64,000 nt of DNA from an uncultured Bacteroidales bacterium (GCA_900318445.1 ONKO01000001.1:1-64000), one strand, 5' to 3'; positions 50,603 through 60,068 are shown, counted from the first letter of the stretch. Notes: a model not told the origin generated them from the sequence alone. Program-made: numbers and translations.

Positions 50603-51753
50603 TTGCTCATAAGTTTACGTACAATCTGACCAATTTCGGCGTTGTCGTGAACGCCTGCGAAGGCCTCGGCTCCGGGACCATAAGCAAAGACCGGGACCAC
50701 AATGCCGTCGTGACCGCTGGTGGAGAAGTGCACCTTCACCTCGTGGTCTTCGATGCTGCCCTTGAGGAGGGTGAGGCCGCCGGTGTTGTGGTCGGCGGTA
50801 ACCACCACCAGGGTTTCTCCATCTTTCTCGGCCCACTCGAGGACGGCGCCGATCACTTTATCAAAGTCAAAGAGTTCCTCGCACATGTAGCCCACCTTGT
50901 TGCGGTGGCACCAGTCGTCAATCTGGGAGCCTTCCACCATGAGGAAGAAGCCTTTCTTGTTGTCCAGCATCTGAATGGCTTTCATGGTGCTTTCCATGAG
51001 GATGGGGCCGCGGTCCAGGCTGGGCTTGAGGTCGTATTCGTCGTACAGGCCCAGGAATTTGTCACCGGGGGCGCCGGCAATGTCTTCCAGCTTGTCGCCC
51101 TTGGCCTTCATCTCCTCGATGAGGTTGCGACCGTCGCTGCGCTGGTCCCAGAAGTGGGTGCCGCCGCCGGAGATGAAATCCACGTTGGCGTCCACGAACT
51201 GGGCGGCCAGGCCTTCCTCGTCCTTACGGGTGGGACCGTAGACACAGAAGTCGGCGGGGGTGGCGTCGTTGATACGGCAGGTAACGGTAACGCCCGTCTT
51301 CATGCCTTTCACGCGCTTGGCCCACTGGAGGTTGGATTCCACGCGCTCGGCGTCGGGGCCCAGGCCGATGTAACCGTACTTGGTCTTTTTTCCGTTCGCC
51401 AGGGCGGTACCTCCGGCGCAAGAGTCGGTGATGAGTTTGTCGGTGGCATAGGTGCGGGAGTAGCCGGCTACGGGCATGTTGTCAATGTTGAGGGCTCCGC
51501 CGTTGGCTACCCAGCCCACGCTCCACTGCGTAAGGCCGGTACCGTCACCGATCATGAAAATGACGTTCTTGATCTTCTTGCCCTTGGGCTGCTTTACGCT
51601 CACGGTCTCATAGGGGGTCTCCACCTTGTATTTGTCGTCCTTGGAGAAGGAGTAGGTGGCATATTTGGAGCGGTCGCGGTCCAGTTCTTCGGGGGTCTGG
51701 GCAAAGACCTGCAGGGCGCTCAGCGCCAGGATTACGGTAAAGATTCGTTTCAT
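50599..51753 (-). CDS. Alkaline phosphatase (PhoA superfamily)
   Basis: About 384 residues from ATG 51753, with a signal peptide (MKRIFTVILALSALQVFAQ). Alkaline phosphatase motifs: metal site NVIFMIGDGTG (about 63-73), nucleophile in ITDSCAGGTALANG (Ser111), and metal/His sites MVEGSQIDDWCHRN and VTADHNTGG with HFSTSGHDG. It hydrolyses phosphomonoesters in the periplasm. Such an enzyme inside a PUL is unusual and suggests a phosphorylated glycan or recycling of sugar phosphates. It lies 2 nt after the GH2 stop and overlaps GH20 by 4 nt, a tight operon. Confidence 0.92.
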   Translation of the reverse strand: MKRIFTVILALSALQVFAQTPEELDRDRSKYATYSFSKDDKYKVETPYETVSVKQPKGKKIKNVIFMIGDGTGLTQWSVGWVANGGALNIDNMPVAGYSRTYATDKLITDSCAGGTALANGKKTKYGYIGLGPDAERVESNLQWAKRVKGMKTGVTVTCRINDATPADFCVYGPTRKDEEGLAAQFVDANVDFISGGGTHFWDQRSDGRNLIEEMKAKGDKLEDIAGAPGDKFLGLYDEYDLKPSLDRGPILMESTMKAIQMLDNKKGFFLMVEGSQIDDWCHRNKVGYMCEELFDFDKVIGAVLEWAEKDGETLVVVTADHNTGGLTLLKGSIEDHEVKVHFSTSGHDGIVVPVFAYGPGAEAFAGVHDNAEIGQIVRKLMSK

Positions 51754-51755
51754 TG

Positions 51756-54218
51756 TTATTCGGTTTTTGCATTCCAACCAGCCAATTCCACATGGGCTTT
51801 TTTGCAGCCTTCGGGGAGGGTGCAGTGCACGGTGCAGCTTTCGCCGGGGAGCACCGTGAAGAAATTGTCACTCCAGAAGGTGCCGGGGATGAGACTACCC
51901 TTGTCGTCCTTGGCCTTGAGGATGTTCTGGTAAGCGATGACGGCGCTGCCGTTGGTGAGGGTGACGTCGTAACCGCCATCGGCCTCAACGACTTTCATCG
52001 TTACCCGGGCGGCGGGGAGACTGCTCACGAACTGCATGTCGGCGCTCTTTTCCATGGGAATGCCCCACCAGTCGGACTTGTCCCACTTGTAGCGGTTGAG
52101 GTCCTGGGGGACACAGTAGAAATTGGAGGTACTGTAGCCGCCGCACTCCACTTTGATGTCCACGAATGAGGGGCCTTCGATGCCGCTCAGCACCTTGCGG
52201 GTGTCGCGGGGCTGGGAGTTCACCACGTGTTCTTCGTTGCGCACCAGTTTGCTGGCGGCGTCGTACACACGGACCGTTACCTTATAGCTGTTGGCAGGGA
52301 CGCCGTCGTTGACGACATAGACGCAGTGGTCGGCATAGTTGTACACGGCCTGGACGGGAGCGTTGGCTTTCTTCACGCCGTAGTAGCCGGCGGTAGGAAT
52401 GCCGTACCAGTCGTAGAGCTGCCAGTACAGGGACGGCCAGGCGCTGTTGAGCATCCACTGCACGATGCCGGTGGCCTCGGGCACGTTGGCACGGAAGGCC
52501 TCGTACATGGCGCGGGTGGCGTCATAATCCATGGCGTGGGCCTTGCGCATGAAATCTTCCAGGGACTCGGCCTTGCCGTAGGACTTTTTCATGGCCTTTT
52601 CCAGGAAATGGGTGTTGTTCATGTGGGAGTCGGAGGCGGTGCAGTGGTAGGCCCAGGCCGGGCCGATGGGCCAGAGGTCCTTCGCACCCACCATGCGGGC
52701 GACGGATTCCACCTGGGGAACCTGCAGGCCGGGGCCGGTCTCGGTGTTGAAACCGTAGTTGCCGCCGTACTGGTTGTCCAGCCACCAGTAGTCCGGGCCT
52801 ACATACTCGTAGGGGCCTTCCATCTTCATGCCGGAAGGACCGGCCAGGGAGGACATGCCCTTGGCGGAGCATACGTAGGGACGATAATCCAGTTTGTAGT
52901 AGAGTTCCAGATACTGCTTTTCCAGCGTGGGGTTGGGGATGCGGTCGCTGCCGGTGAGCCAGCCGATGACGCTGGGATGGTTGCGGAGCCACACTACCTG
53001 GTCCTGGAAATAGCGCACGGCGAGGGCCTCGGACTTGGGGTCGTTGATGCAGCCAAAGTGCTTGTACTCGGGAAGGCCGCAGTAGTTTTCCCATTCCCAC
53101 TGGCAGCTGAAGCCCACGAGGGCCATAAGGCCGTAGCGGTCGCAGAGGTCGTAGATGGTGTGGTCCTTGCCCCAGATGTTTTCAAAGCGGATGCTGTTGA
53201 GGCCCATATCGGCCACCATCTTCACCTGGGCTTCCAGGCTCTCAGGGGTGTCCTGCATGAAGATGTCATCCGTCCAGCCGGCGCTCTTGACGAGCACCTT
53301 CTTTCCGTTGAGGATGAACTGGCGGTGACCGTAGGGGGTGATTTCGCTCTCGATGCTGCGAAGGCCAAAGCTGGTCTCTGCGCTATGGGATGCATTCTTT
53401 CCTTTGCAGAAGGCTACGCTGAGGTGGTACATTTCGGGGCTGCCCAGCTCGGAGGTCCACCAGATGCGGGGATTCTCCACGTTTTCGGTGACGGTGACTA
53501 CCTTCGTTTCACCGGCGGCGAGGCTGGCGGGGACGCTGAATTTACCTCCTTCATAAGTGCCTTCCACGGTGCCCTTGACAGCCTTTTTGCTCAGGTTCAC
53601 CAGGGTGACCTGGGCCTCAAAGGATGCATTGGAGAAATCGGCCGGATTTACGATGGGCTTCACGAAGACGTCCTTCACCTCAACGTCCGGGGTGGAGATA
53701 AGGGTGACGGGACGGATGATGCCCATGCTCTCGTCCACGGGACGGGGGTTCCAGTCCACGTAGCCGGCGTTGAGGTCTCCCTTCTGCGCACGGCGGAGGG
53801 TGACCTTAAGGGTGTTGCGGGCCTTGACGGCATCGGTAACGTCGAATTCCCAGACGGCGTACGGGCCGAAGGTATCATCGGCCTTGGCAATCACCTTTCC
53901 GTTGAGCTCGATGTCGGCGTAGTAGTTGAGTCCTTCGAAGCGGAGTACGTGACGGAGGCCCTTCTGGGCCTTGAACTGGGTGGTGAACACCCAGGGGCTG
54001 TCGAAGATGCTCTTGTCGATGGCCTTGTAGCGGGCTTCATCGAGGACGTCGGAGCCAAAGTAACCGGCCTCGTTGAGGGCTCCGGCTACGGTGCAGGGCA
54101 CCTGAACGTTGTAAACGGTATTGTCTCCCTGGCGCTGAAGGGTCCAGTCTTTGAGCGGGCCCGCCCAAGCGTGCGCGCCCAGAAGGATAGCGGTCAAAAG
54201 AATAACAGTCTTTTTCAT
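51756..54218 (-). CDS. GH2 hydrolase, exo-beta-glucosaminidase / endo-beta-mannosidase type
   Basis: An 820-residue exported protein (signal MKKTVILLTAILLGAHAWA). GH2 sugar-binding and immunoglobulin-like domains (about 20-285) precede the barrel (about 290-590). The nucleophile is Glu493 in YGGNYGFNTETGPG. The acid is Asp425 in HPSVIGWLTGSD, not the usual Asn-Glu. Asp-acid with GFNTE is known for exo-beta-D-glucosaminidases (CsxA group) and mannosylglycoprotein endo-beta-mannosidases, so this is one of those, not a beta-galactosidase. In a locus with GH18 and GH20 both a chitosan-like and an N-glycan target make sense. Confidence 0.9.
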   Translation of the reverse strand: MKKTVILLTAILLGAHAWAGPLKDWTLQRQGDNTVYNVQVPCTVAGALNEAGYFGSDVLDEARYKAIDKSIFDSPWVFTTQFKAQKGLRHVLRFEGLNYYADIELNGKVIAKADDTFGPYAVWEFDVTDAVKARNTLKVTLRRAQKGDLNAGYVDWNPRPVDESMGIIRPVTLISTPDVEVKDVFVKPIVNPADFSNASFEAQVTLVNLSKKAVKGTVEGTYEGGKFSVPASLAAGETKVVTVTENVENPRIWWTSELGSPEMYHLSVAFCKGKNASHSAETSFGLRSIESEITPYGHRQFILNGKKVLVKSAGWTDDIFMQDTPESLEAQVKMVADMGLNSIRFENIWGKDHTIYDLCDRYGLMALVGFSCQWEWENYCGLPEYKHFGCINDPKSEALAVRYFQDQVVWLRNHPSVIGWLTGSDRIPNPTLEKQYLELYYKLDYRPYVCSAKGMSSLAGPSGMKMEGPYEYVGPDYWWLDNQYGGNYGFNTETGPGLQVPQVESVARMVGAKDLWPIGPAWAYHCTASDSHMNNTHFLEKAMKKSYGKAESLEDFMRKAHAMDYDATRAMYEAFRANVPEATGIVQWMLNSAWPSLYWQLYDWYGIPTAGYYGVKKANAPVQAVYNYADHCVYVVNDGVPANSYKVTVRVYDAASKLVRNEEHVVNSQPRDTRKVLSGIEGPSFVDIKVECGGYSTSNFYCVPQDLNRYKWDKSDWWGIPMEKSADMQFVSSLPAARVTMKVVEADGGYDVTLTNGSAVIAYQNILKAKDDKGSLIPGTFWSDNFFTVLPGESCTVHCTLPEGCKKAHVELAGWNAKTE

Positions 54219-54227
54219 AGGAATGGG

Positions 54228-55052
54228 TTATGCAAGGGAAGCCGCGCCCACCAGAGCGGTATCCTCATCGGGCATGGCAACGATTTTCAAAAGGTCCAGG
54301 GCGCTTGCATACGGATAGCTGCAGCGCAGGGACTCCCACATGGATTCGGAGAAATACGGGAAGGCGTTGGCAATTCCGCCGCCCAAAACAATGCAGTCTG
54401 CGTCGTAGGCATACATCACCACGGCCAGGAAACGGCCCATGTGCCGGCCAAAGTCCCGGTAATGGGCTTTGGCGGTTTCGTCACCTGCGGCAGCCGCTTT
54501 GGAAAGGGACCGGGGATCCAGCCCGCGGGCAGTGAAATACTTCTTGGAACAGAAGGTCTCGTAGTCGGCCCCTTCGTAAGGGATGGCGCCAATCTCTCCG
54601 CTTCCGCAGTGCGTGCCGGAGAACAGTTTTCCGTCAATCACAATGCCCACGCCGGTACCGGTACCCAGGGTAACCGTCACGACGGTGGGAAGACTCTTCC
54701 CTACCTTCACGGCTGCGCCCAGGGCATAGCAGTTGGCGTCGTTATTCACGAAGACGGGGATGTCAAAGCGGGCTTCCAGGGTTTCCTTGAGGGGAACCAC
54801 ATCCCAGGAGGGAATGTTGGCCGCATTGTACACGATGCCCTTTACGGGGTCTGTCAGGGACGGGACGCCAATTCCAATCTGCTTCACGCCGGGAACCAGG
54901 AACCGCTCTATCTGGTCTCCCAGATAGATGAGCGTATCATCCAGGGTTGCTGTTTTGGGAAAGGACGGGATTTGCAACTTCTTGACAACCTGCGCCCCGT
55001 CTACAAGGCCCAGATTGATGGTTGTTCCGCCGATGTCGATACCGAGTGTCAT
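54228..55052 (-). CDS. ROK-family sugar kinase
   Basis: About 274 residues from ATG 55052. ATP-binding DIGGTT (6-11), catalytic Asp in VNNDANCYALGAA (about 100-112), and TLGTGTGVGIVIDGK. The ROK zinc motif (E-x-G-H, C-x-C-GxxGC-x-E) is replaced by GSGEIGAIPYEGADYETFCS: the zinc His is Ala and the Cys set is lost, as in a Bacteroidota sub-branch without the zinc site. It probably phosphorylates the released monosaccharide (glucose, mannose or GlcNAc). A longer start at 55073 would run into the -7 box, so the inner ATG is preferred. Confidence 0.88.
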   Translation of the reverse strand: MTLGIDIGGTTINLGLVDGAQVVKKLQIPSFPKTATLDDTLIYLGDQIERFLVPGVKQIGIGVPSLTDPVKGIVYNAANIPSWDVVPLKETLEARFDIPVFVNNDANCYALGAAVKVGKSLPTVVTVTLGTGTGVGIVIDGKLFSGTHCGSGEIGAIPYEGADYETFCSKKYFTARGLDPRSLSKAAAAGDETAKAHYRDFGRHMGRFLAVVMYAYDADCIVLGGGIANAFPYFSESMWESLRCSYPYASALDLLKIVAMPDEDTALVGAASLA

Positions 55053-55072
55053 CTGAATAGAGGTTAGTGACA

Positions 55073-55080
55073 CAAAGATA
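55073..55080 (-). promoter_or_regulatory. -7 promoter element for the ROK/GH2/SusCD transcript
   Basis: TATCTTTG on the minus strand lies about 21 nt before the ROK ATG. No TTTG is at the ideal spacing upstream, so activation by the neighbouring XylR-type regulator is plausible. Confidence 0.5.
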
Positions 55081-55117
55081 GATTCCGTCGGAAGCAGGAA
55101 CGAGGCAATTTGCGAAA

Positions 55118-56287
55118 TTATTCCCTCGTTTTGCGCAAATTCTTCTTTCTGTACTCAGACGGAGTACACCCCTTGATCTCCTTGAAACGCCGCGAAAGGG
55201 ATTTGGGATCGGGTTCGTCCATGCGGGCGGCCAGGTTGGCGATGGAATCCTTGGTGTCCAGGAGGAGGGCCGCAAAGTGGTCTACACGCTGCTCGGAGAT
55301 GTACTGGTAGATGGTTTTTCCCGTAGCCCTGAGGAAGCGCTGTTCCAGCAGGCGGCGGCTCATGGCCACGTGGGCCAGGACATCCGGAACCAGGATCTTG
55401 TGTTCCACATTGGAGTGGATGAACGTAAGGGCGCTGTGCACCTGCACGTCTTTTGTGGTGATAAGATTGGACGATTCGCGTGTCACAATGTACAGGGGCT
55501 GCAGCACAATGTCTTCTCCCTTGTAGGAAGGGTCTTTCATCATATGCACCGCCATGGCGGCAGCCTCGTAGCCGCCGCGCTCGATATCCACGTCGATGGA
55601 GGAGATGGGCGGGTTGGACATGCCGCAGATAATCTCGTCATTATCCACGCCGATGATGGCGGCATCGTAGGGAATGCGGATGCCCAGTACGTCGCAGGCT
55701 TCCACCAGGATGGATGCCTGGTTGTCGTCGCAGGCAAAGATGCCCACGGGTTTGGGGAGGGAAAGCAGCCAGTCGTGCACGAGGCTCTGCTTGTAATACC
55801 ACAGGTTGGAAACACGCTGCTGGTCGTAGATGTGGATGTTTTCCTCAAAGCCGGCCTCGATAAGGTAATCGCGGAAACCTTCCTGCCGGCCGTCGCTCCA
55901 GCACATGCCGTTGTTGCCGAAGAAGGCGAACTCGCGAAAACCGCGCGCGACGAACCGCTCGGCCGCCATCTCTCCTTCCTTGCGGTAGTCGGCCGTGATG
56001 TTGGGCACGCCGGGAAACAGCGAGATGTAGTCCTGGGCAAAGACCAGGATACCACGTTTGCGGAAGAGCTCGAGGTTGTCGCCGGGCTCAAACTGGCCGA
56101 TGACGACGTCGGCGTGCCAGTCCTCGGCGAACTGCGCCACACGGCGGATGCCGTTCTCTCTCCGGAAAGCGGGCGGCATCTTGCACACCACCCAGCGTTC
56201 CCCGCTCTCGCGGGAATACTTCATGATCCCACGGAGCAGTCTGTAGGGAAACTGCTCCGTGAAGTCGGTCATGAAGAGAAGTCTCAT
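55118..56287 (-). CDS. XylR-type (LacI-like sensor, AraC-type DNA-binding) regulator
   Basis: A 389-residue protein. Residues about 1-275 form a periplasmic-binding-protein-like sugar sensor (LLFMTDFTEQFPYRLLRGIM, VFAQDYISLFPGVPNITADY, ACDDNQASILVEACDVLGI, IIGVDNDEIICGMSNPPISS). Residues about 285-385 hold two helix-turn-helices of the AraC type (HVAMSRRLLEQRFLRATGKTIYQYI, SIANLAARMDEPDPKSLSRRF, FKEIKGCTPSEYRK). It most likely controls the PUL in answer to a sugar. It lies 65 nt upstream of the ROK promoter and 3 nt after the symporter stop. Confidence 0.92.
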   Translation of the reverse strand: MRLLFMTDFTEQFPYRLLRGIMKYSRESGERWVVCKMPPAFRRENGIRRVAQFAEDWHADVVIGQFEPGDNLELFRKRGILVFAQDYISLFPGVPNITADYRKEGEMAAERFVARGFREFAFFGNNGMCWSDGRQEGFRDYLIEAGFEENIHIYDQQRVSNLWYYKQSLVHDWLLSLPKPVGIFACDDNQASILVEACDVLGIRIPYDAAIIGVDNDEIICGMSNPPISSIDVDIERGGYEAAAMAVHMMKDPSYKGEDIVLQPLYIVTRESSNLITTKDVQVHSALTFIHSNVEHKILVPDVLAHVAMSRRLLEQRFLRATGKTIYQYISEQRVDHFAALLLDTKDSIANLAARMDEPDPKSLSRRFKEIKGCTPSEYRKKNLRKTRE

Positions 56288-56290
56288 GGA

Positions 56291-57607
56291 CTACTCCGCC
56301 TTTTCCGGTTTGACAGCCAGCCAGAGGCCGATGATGGTGAAGGCGGCGTTCATCAGAAGGAGCTCATAGCTGAAATGGTAACCGTTGAACCATTTGACGG
56401 AATTCATGTCCAGCACCAGGCACAGGATGGGGGCCGCCACGGCAATCACGGGCACCCAGCCGTCACGCACCTTGTGTTTCCAGATGAGGCCGAAGGTGAA
56501 AAGGCCCAGGAGCGGACCGTAGGTGTAGCTGGCCAGGCGATATACGGCGTCGATGACGCTGGTGGAGTTGAGCGCATGGAACACTATGATGGCAATGGCC
56601 ATGAGCACAGCCATGCAGCTGTGGATGAAGGTGCGTTTGCTGTCCTTGCCGCCCAGGATGTCGATGGTGAAGGAAGTGGTGAGCGAGGTAAGGGCGCTGC
56701 CGCCTGCCGGGAAGCCGGCCATCACAAGACCTACGAGGAACAGTACGCCCACAATCTTAGGCAGCCCGCCGTTCCAGGCGACGGCCGGGAACAGCTGGTC
56801 TCCGCGGGCCGTAATGCCATGCAGAGCCGCATACTGATACAGAGCCACTCCGAGGAACAGGAAGAGGGAAATCATGACGGCCTGCAGGCAGATGGACACC
56901 ATGAGGTTTTTCTGGGAGTCCTTCACGTTTTTGCAAGCCAGGGTGCGCTGCATCATGTCCTGATCCAGGCCCGTCATGGCAATGACGGTGAACATGCCGC
57001 CGAGGAGCTGCTTCCAGAAGTACTGCGAGGCGTTGACGTCGTCAAAGTGGAAAAGCTGCATGTAACCGGTGTCCAGTTTGCCCACTTCCTTGCCCACCAG
57101 AATAAGGGTGAGGCCTACGGCGGCCAGCATGCACAGGGTTTTGAAGATATCCATGCCGATGACGGCCTTGACGCCGCCACGCACGGTGTAGAGCCATACG
57201 AGGAGCACCGAGAGCACCACCGTTACCCAGAACGGTACGCCGACGGGGCCGAGCAGCAGCAGCTGCAGGGTGGCGCACACCAGATACAGGCGGGCGCTGG
57301 CGCCCAGAATCTTGGAGATGAAGAAAAACCAGGCTCCGGTCTTATGGGAGGCCATGCCGAAACGCTTGTCCAGGTATTCGTATACCGACACCACGTTGAG
57401 CTTGAAGTAGAGCGGGCACAGCACAAAGGCGATGACCAGGTAACCAAGGAAAAATCCCATTACCATCTGGAGATAGCCGAACCCGGCTACATCTACCATA
57501 CCGGGGACCGACACGAAGGTAACACCCGACAGGCAGGACCCGATCATGGCAATGGCCACTTTCCACCAGGCGGTGGAACGGGTTGCATAAAAGTCTTTTT
57601 TAGGCAT
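56291..57607 (-). CDS. Sodium:solute symporter, N-terminally short
   Basis: A 438-residue membrane protein with about 12 hydrophobic helices and SSS-family blocks: MIGSCLSGVTFVSVPGMVDVAGFGYLQMVMGFFLGY, VYEYLDKRFG, ARLYLVCATLQLLL, GGVKAVIGMDIFKTLC, and GLDQDMMQRTLACKN. Related symporters start with one more helix and about 45 more residues before KDFYATRSTAWWKVAIAMIG. Here the reading frame has a stop two codons before the ATG, so the first helix is absent. It overlaps the LytTR gene by 8 nt. It may import the sugar or sialic-acid-like product of the PUL. Whether it is functional without helix 1 is uncertain. Confidence 0.87.
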   Translation of the reverse strand: MPKKDFYATRSTAWWKVAIAMIGSCLSGVTFVSVPGMVDVAGFGYLQMVMGFFLGYLVIAFVLCPLYFKLNVVSVYEYLDKRFGMASHKTGAWFFFISKILGASARLYLVCATLQLLLLGPVGVPFWVTVVLSVLLVWLYTVRGGVKAVIGMDIFKTLCMLAAVGLTLILVGKEVGKLDTGYMQLFHFDDVNASQYFWKQLLGGMFTVIAMTGLDQDMMQRTLACKNVKDSQKNLMVSICLQAVMISLFLFLGVALYQYAALHGITARGDQLFPAVAWNGGLPKIVGVLFLVGLVMAGFPAGGSALTSLTTSFTIDILGGKDSKRTFIHSCMAVLMAIAIIVFHALNSTSVIDAVYRLASYTYGPLLGLFTFGLIWKHKVRDGWVPVIAVAAPILCLVLDMNSVKWFNGYHFSYELLLMNAAFTIIGLWLAVKPEKAE

Positions 57608-58391
57608 TTTTTAAGTTTTCTTTATAGGCTCGGCCGATGGGAATTTTCTCTTTCACACCCATGAGCTGAACCTCTGTGCCGCTGCGATGTTCAATTCTCC
57701 ACAGCGGCACGATGTAGGAACGGTGGACGCGCACGAATTTTCCCTGAGGCAGCATGTCCATGACGCTCTTGAGAGCAATCTGCGACACTACGTCCTCCCG
57801 ATGGTCCATATGGAAGCACGCGTAGTTGTTCCGCCCTTCTATATACTGGATGGCCGATACGGGAAGATGAATGACCCGATAGTCGGATTTCACCTGAATG
57901 TCTTCACCACCCGCTTCCACGGCCTCCTGACACCTTTTCTCCAGCGCCCTGGCTGCATTTTCCGCGGCTTCTTCGGCCTCTTTCACGGCCGTAAGGGCAT
58001 TGACACGCGCGCTCAGGAAACCCACGGGAACGGCGTAGGCATTGACCGCCAGAAAAAGGATCCACATGGCGCGGACATGCAGCTGCATGCCGCCCATGCG
58101 ACCCGATATATTACCCGGAAAACTCACTGGAGTCAAGGTCATGAGGAAGGTGACTACCATCATGAGGAAAAAGACACCTGCCGCCGTGATCTTGCTTCCT
58201 CTTCCGGGGTCTGCGAGCATGGGACCCAGGACCTTGCGGCCCATGATCCACACACCCAGGAGCCAGAGCGTGTACAGCAGGACGTAATCCGGCTGCCACG
58301 AGGCCCACTCGCCCGTGGGGAAAAGGAACATCATCCCCGGCAGCACAATGGCGCAGAAGATGATGTCCAGTATGATTTCCGTTCTATGCAT
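57600..58391 (-). CDS. Membrane-bound LytTR-family regulator
   Basis: A 263-residue protein. Four hydrophobic helices (about residues 8-26, 35-52, 70-90, 107-125) precede a helical linker rich in Ala/Glu (about 128-158; VKEAEEAAENAARALEKRCQEA) and a LytTR DNA-binding domain (about 165-260; VIHLPVSAIQYIEGRNNYACFH, FVRVHRSYIVPLWRIEH, IPIGRAYKENLKNA). No histidine kinase is encoded nearby. It is a one-component regulator that senses at the membrane. It shares 8 nt with the symporter gene and could control it. Confidence 0.88.
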   Translation of the reverse strand: MHRTEIILDIIFCAIVLPGMMFLFPTGEWASWQPDYVLLYTLWLLGVWIMGRKVLGPMLADPGRGSKITAAGVFFLMMVVTFLMTLTPVSFPGNISGRMGGMQLHVRAMWILFLAVNAYAVPVGFLSARVNALTAVKEAEEAAENAARALEKRCQEAVEAGGEDIQVKSDYRVIHLPVSAIQYIEGRNNYACFHMDHREDVVSQIALKSVMDMLPQGKFVRVHRSYIVPLWRIEHRSGTEVQLMGVKEKIPIGRAYKENLKNA

Positions 58392-58396
58392 TCACT

Positions 58397-60034
58397 CTAG
58401 AATTCGTAGCCGGCGAACTCGATGTCGCGGACGGCGCGTTCTTTGAGCTGAGGGTTCTTGAAGGCCTTCTCGAGGTTAGTCTTCACATCGGCAGCCTTAC
58501 CCTGACGGGCAGCGATGATGGCCTTGAGGTACCAGACCTTGGGATCTCCGCAGTGAGCGGTCTTGAGGGCCTTGTCCAGCTTGTCGGTGAGGATGAGGGC
58601 AAGCACGCTGTTGTGGCAGCAACCCTTAGGCTGCTCCAGCACGCGGGCGGCTTCCTCGTACTGACCGGTGAGGATGAGCACGGTGCCCAGGTTGGCCTTG
58701 GCTTCGTCGGTGCCGGACTGGCGGAAGCACTGCTCGGCGGTCTTGAAGTCGTCCTTGCGCAGGGCTACGACACCCTTGGCGTTGATGACGTCGGCGTCTA
58801 CGGTCTTCACCTCGGCCAGACCGGCCTCGGCCTTGGCATCCTTACCCTGGTTCAGGTACAGGACGGCCAGGTTGTACTGGGCGCGGTCGCTGCCGAAGCG
58901 CTCGATGGCCTTCTTGTAGATGCTTTCCTTCTGGGCCTCGTCCTTGATGACGGAGGCTACGCGCAGGAGGGCTTCCTCGTCCAGGACGCTCTCGTTGTTC
59001 TGGAGCAGGGAGATGAGCTCTTCGTTGGTGTAGTTCTTATACTCCACGTTGGCGATGAGGCGGGCGCGGCGCAGTTCCGGGAGAACTTCACCCTTGAGGG
59101 CGGTGAACACCTGGGACATGTTGCGGATTTCGTTCTCACGCACGGCGGGGTCGGAGTACATGGACAGGACGCGAAGGATGAGGTTCTTGTCCTCGAGGTC
59201 GCTTTCCTGGACCAGCTGCTGGAAACCTTCCCAGTCTTCACCGACGCTGCGGAGGGTAGGATCGACGGCTTCGTGGCCCTTGGTCACCTTCTTCCAGGCC
59301 TTGTTGGCGCTGGCGGAACGGTTTTCGGAGAGCTTGTTGTTATTGCCTTCGGGGCCTTCCGGGGAAGCGTAGGCAACGATTTCGGTGCTCTTGACGGTGG
59401 TGCGCTCATCGGCGGCGGCGGCATCGAGGGCGGCCAGGAATTCCTTCACGGACTTGCCCTTAAGCTCGGAGTTGCGGACATCGGCGCTGTTCACCAGATA
59501 CTTGATCTGACCCTCGGTGGTGGAGGAGATGACATCCTGGTAGTTGTCCTTCTTGAAGGCAACGACACCGGCGCGCTTCACCAGCATGTAGGTGGTGTTG
59601 GCACCGTCGGCCACACGCTTGACGGGGAGGTTCACCACCTTCTTGCCGGCAATGACCTTGCCGCGCAACTCAAGGTAACTCTTCTCCATGCCCTCGACAT
59701 AGTCGAAGTGGATTTTCTCGCTCACCTTCTGGCCGTCCTTGGCAATGACCCTGTAGTTGTCCTTGACTTTTTCGCCCTGATACTTGAAGGGCTTCATGGC
59801 AGCTTCACCACCTTCATAAACGATCACGGGAGTAACCTCCAGGATCACATTGGGGTTGAAGTAGTCTTTAGGATAGGTAACGGTAACGGTGGCATCGATG
59901 GTGCCACCAACCACCTCCAGTACGGCGGGGGCACAATCCGTTTTAACATTTTCGGCCATTTTGGCCATCTTTTCGGGGGAGGCGCAGGCGACTGTGAACA
60001 GGGCTGCAGCCAGATAAACAAGAGATTTTTTCAT
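58397..60034 (-). CDS. TPR-containing lipoprotein
   Basis: A 545-residue lipoprotein (LFTVAC, Cys17). Residues about 35-150 are beta-rich (AVLEVVGGTIDATVTVTYPKDYFNP). A middle part (about 195-260) resembles an OmpA-like module (TEIVAYASPEGPEGNNNKLSENRSASANKAWKKV). The C-terminal half (about 340-545) holds tetratricopeptide-like helices (SDRAQYNLAVLYLNQGKDA, VINAKGVVALRKDDFKTAEQCF, AKANLGTVLILTGQYEEAA). It is probably anchored in the outer membrane facing the periplasm, with a peptidoglycan- or protein-binding role. It has its own promoter box (60069-60076). Confidence 0.8.
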   Translation of the reverse strand: MKKSLVYLAAALFTVACASPEKMAKMAENVKTDCAPAVLEVVGGTIDATVTVTYPKDYFNPNVILEVTPVIVYEGGEAAMKPFKYQGEKVKDNYRVIAKDGQKVSEKIHFDYVEGMEKSYLELRGKVIAGKKVVNLPVKRVADGANTTYMLVKRAGVVAFKKDNYQDVISSTTEGQIKYLVNSADVRNSELKGKSVKEFLAALDAAAADERTTVKSTEIVAYASPEGPEGNNNKLSENRSASANKAWKKVTKGHEAVDPTLRSVGEDWEGFQQLVQESDLEDKNLILRVLSMYSDPAVRENEIRNMSQVFTALKGEVLPELRRARLIANVEYKNYTNEELISLLQNNESVLDEEALLRVASVIKDEAQKESIYKKAIERFGSDRAQYNLAVLYLNQGKDAKAEAGLAEVKTVDADVINAKGVVALRKDDFKTAEQCFRQSGTDEAKANLGTVLILTGQYEEAARVLEQPKGCCHNSVLALILTDKLDKALKTAHCGDPKVWYLKAIIAARQGKAADVKTNLEKAFKNPQLKERAVRDIEFAGYEF

Positions 60035-60068
60035 ACAATATAGATTGTGTTATATTTCTGTGCAAGCG

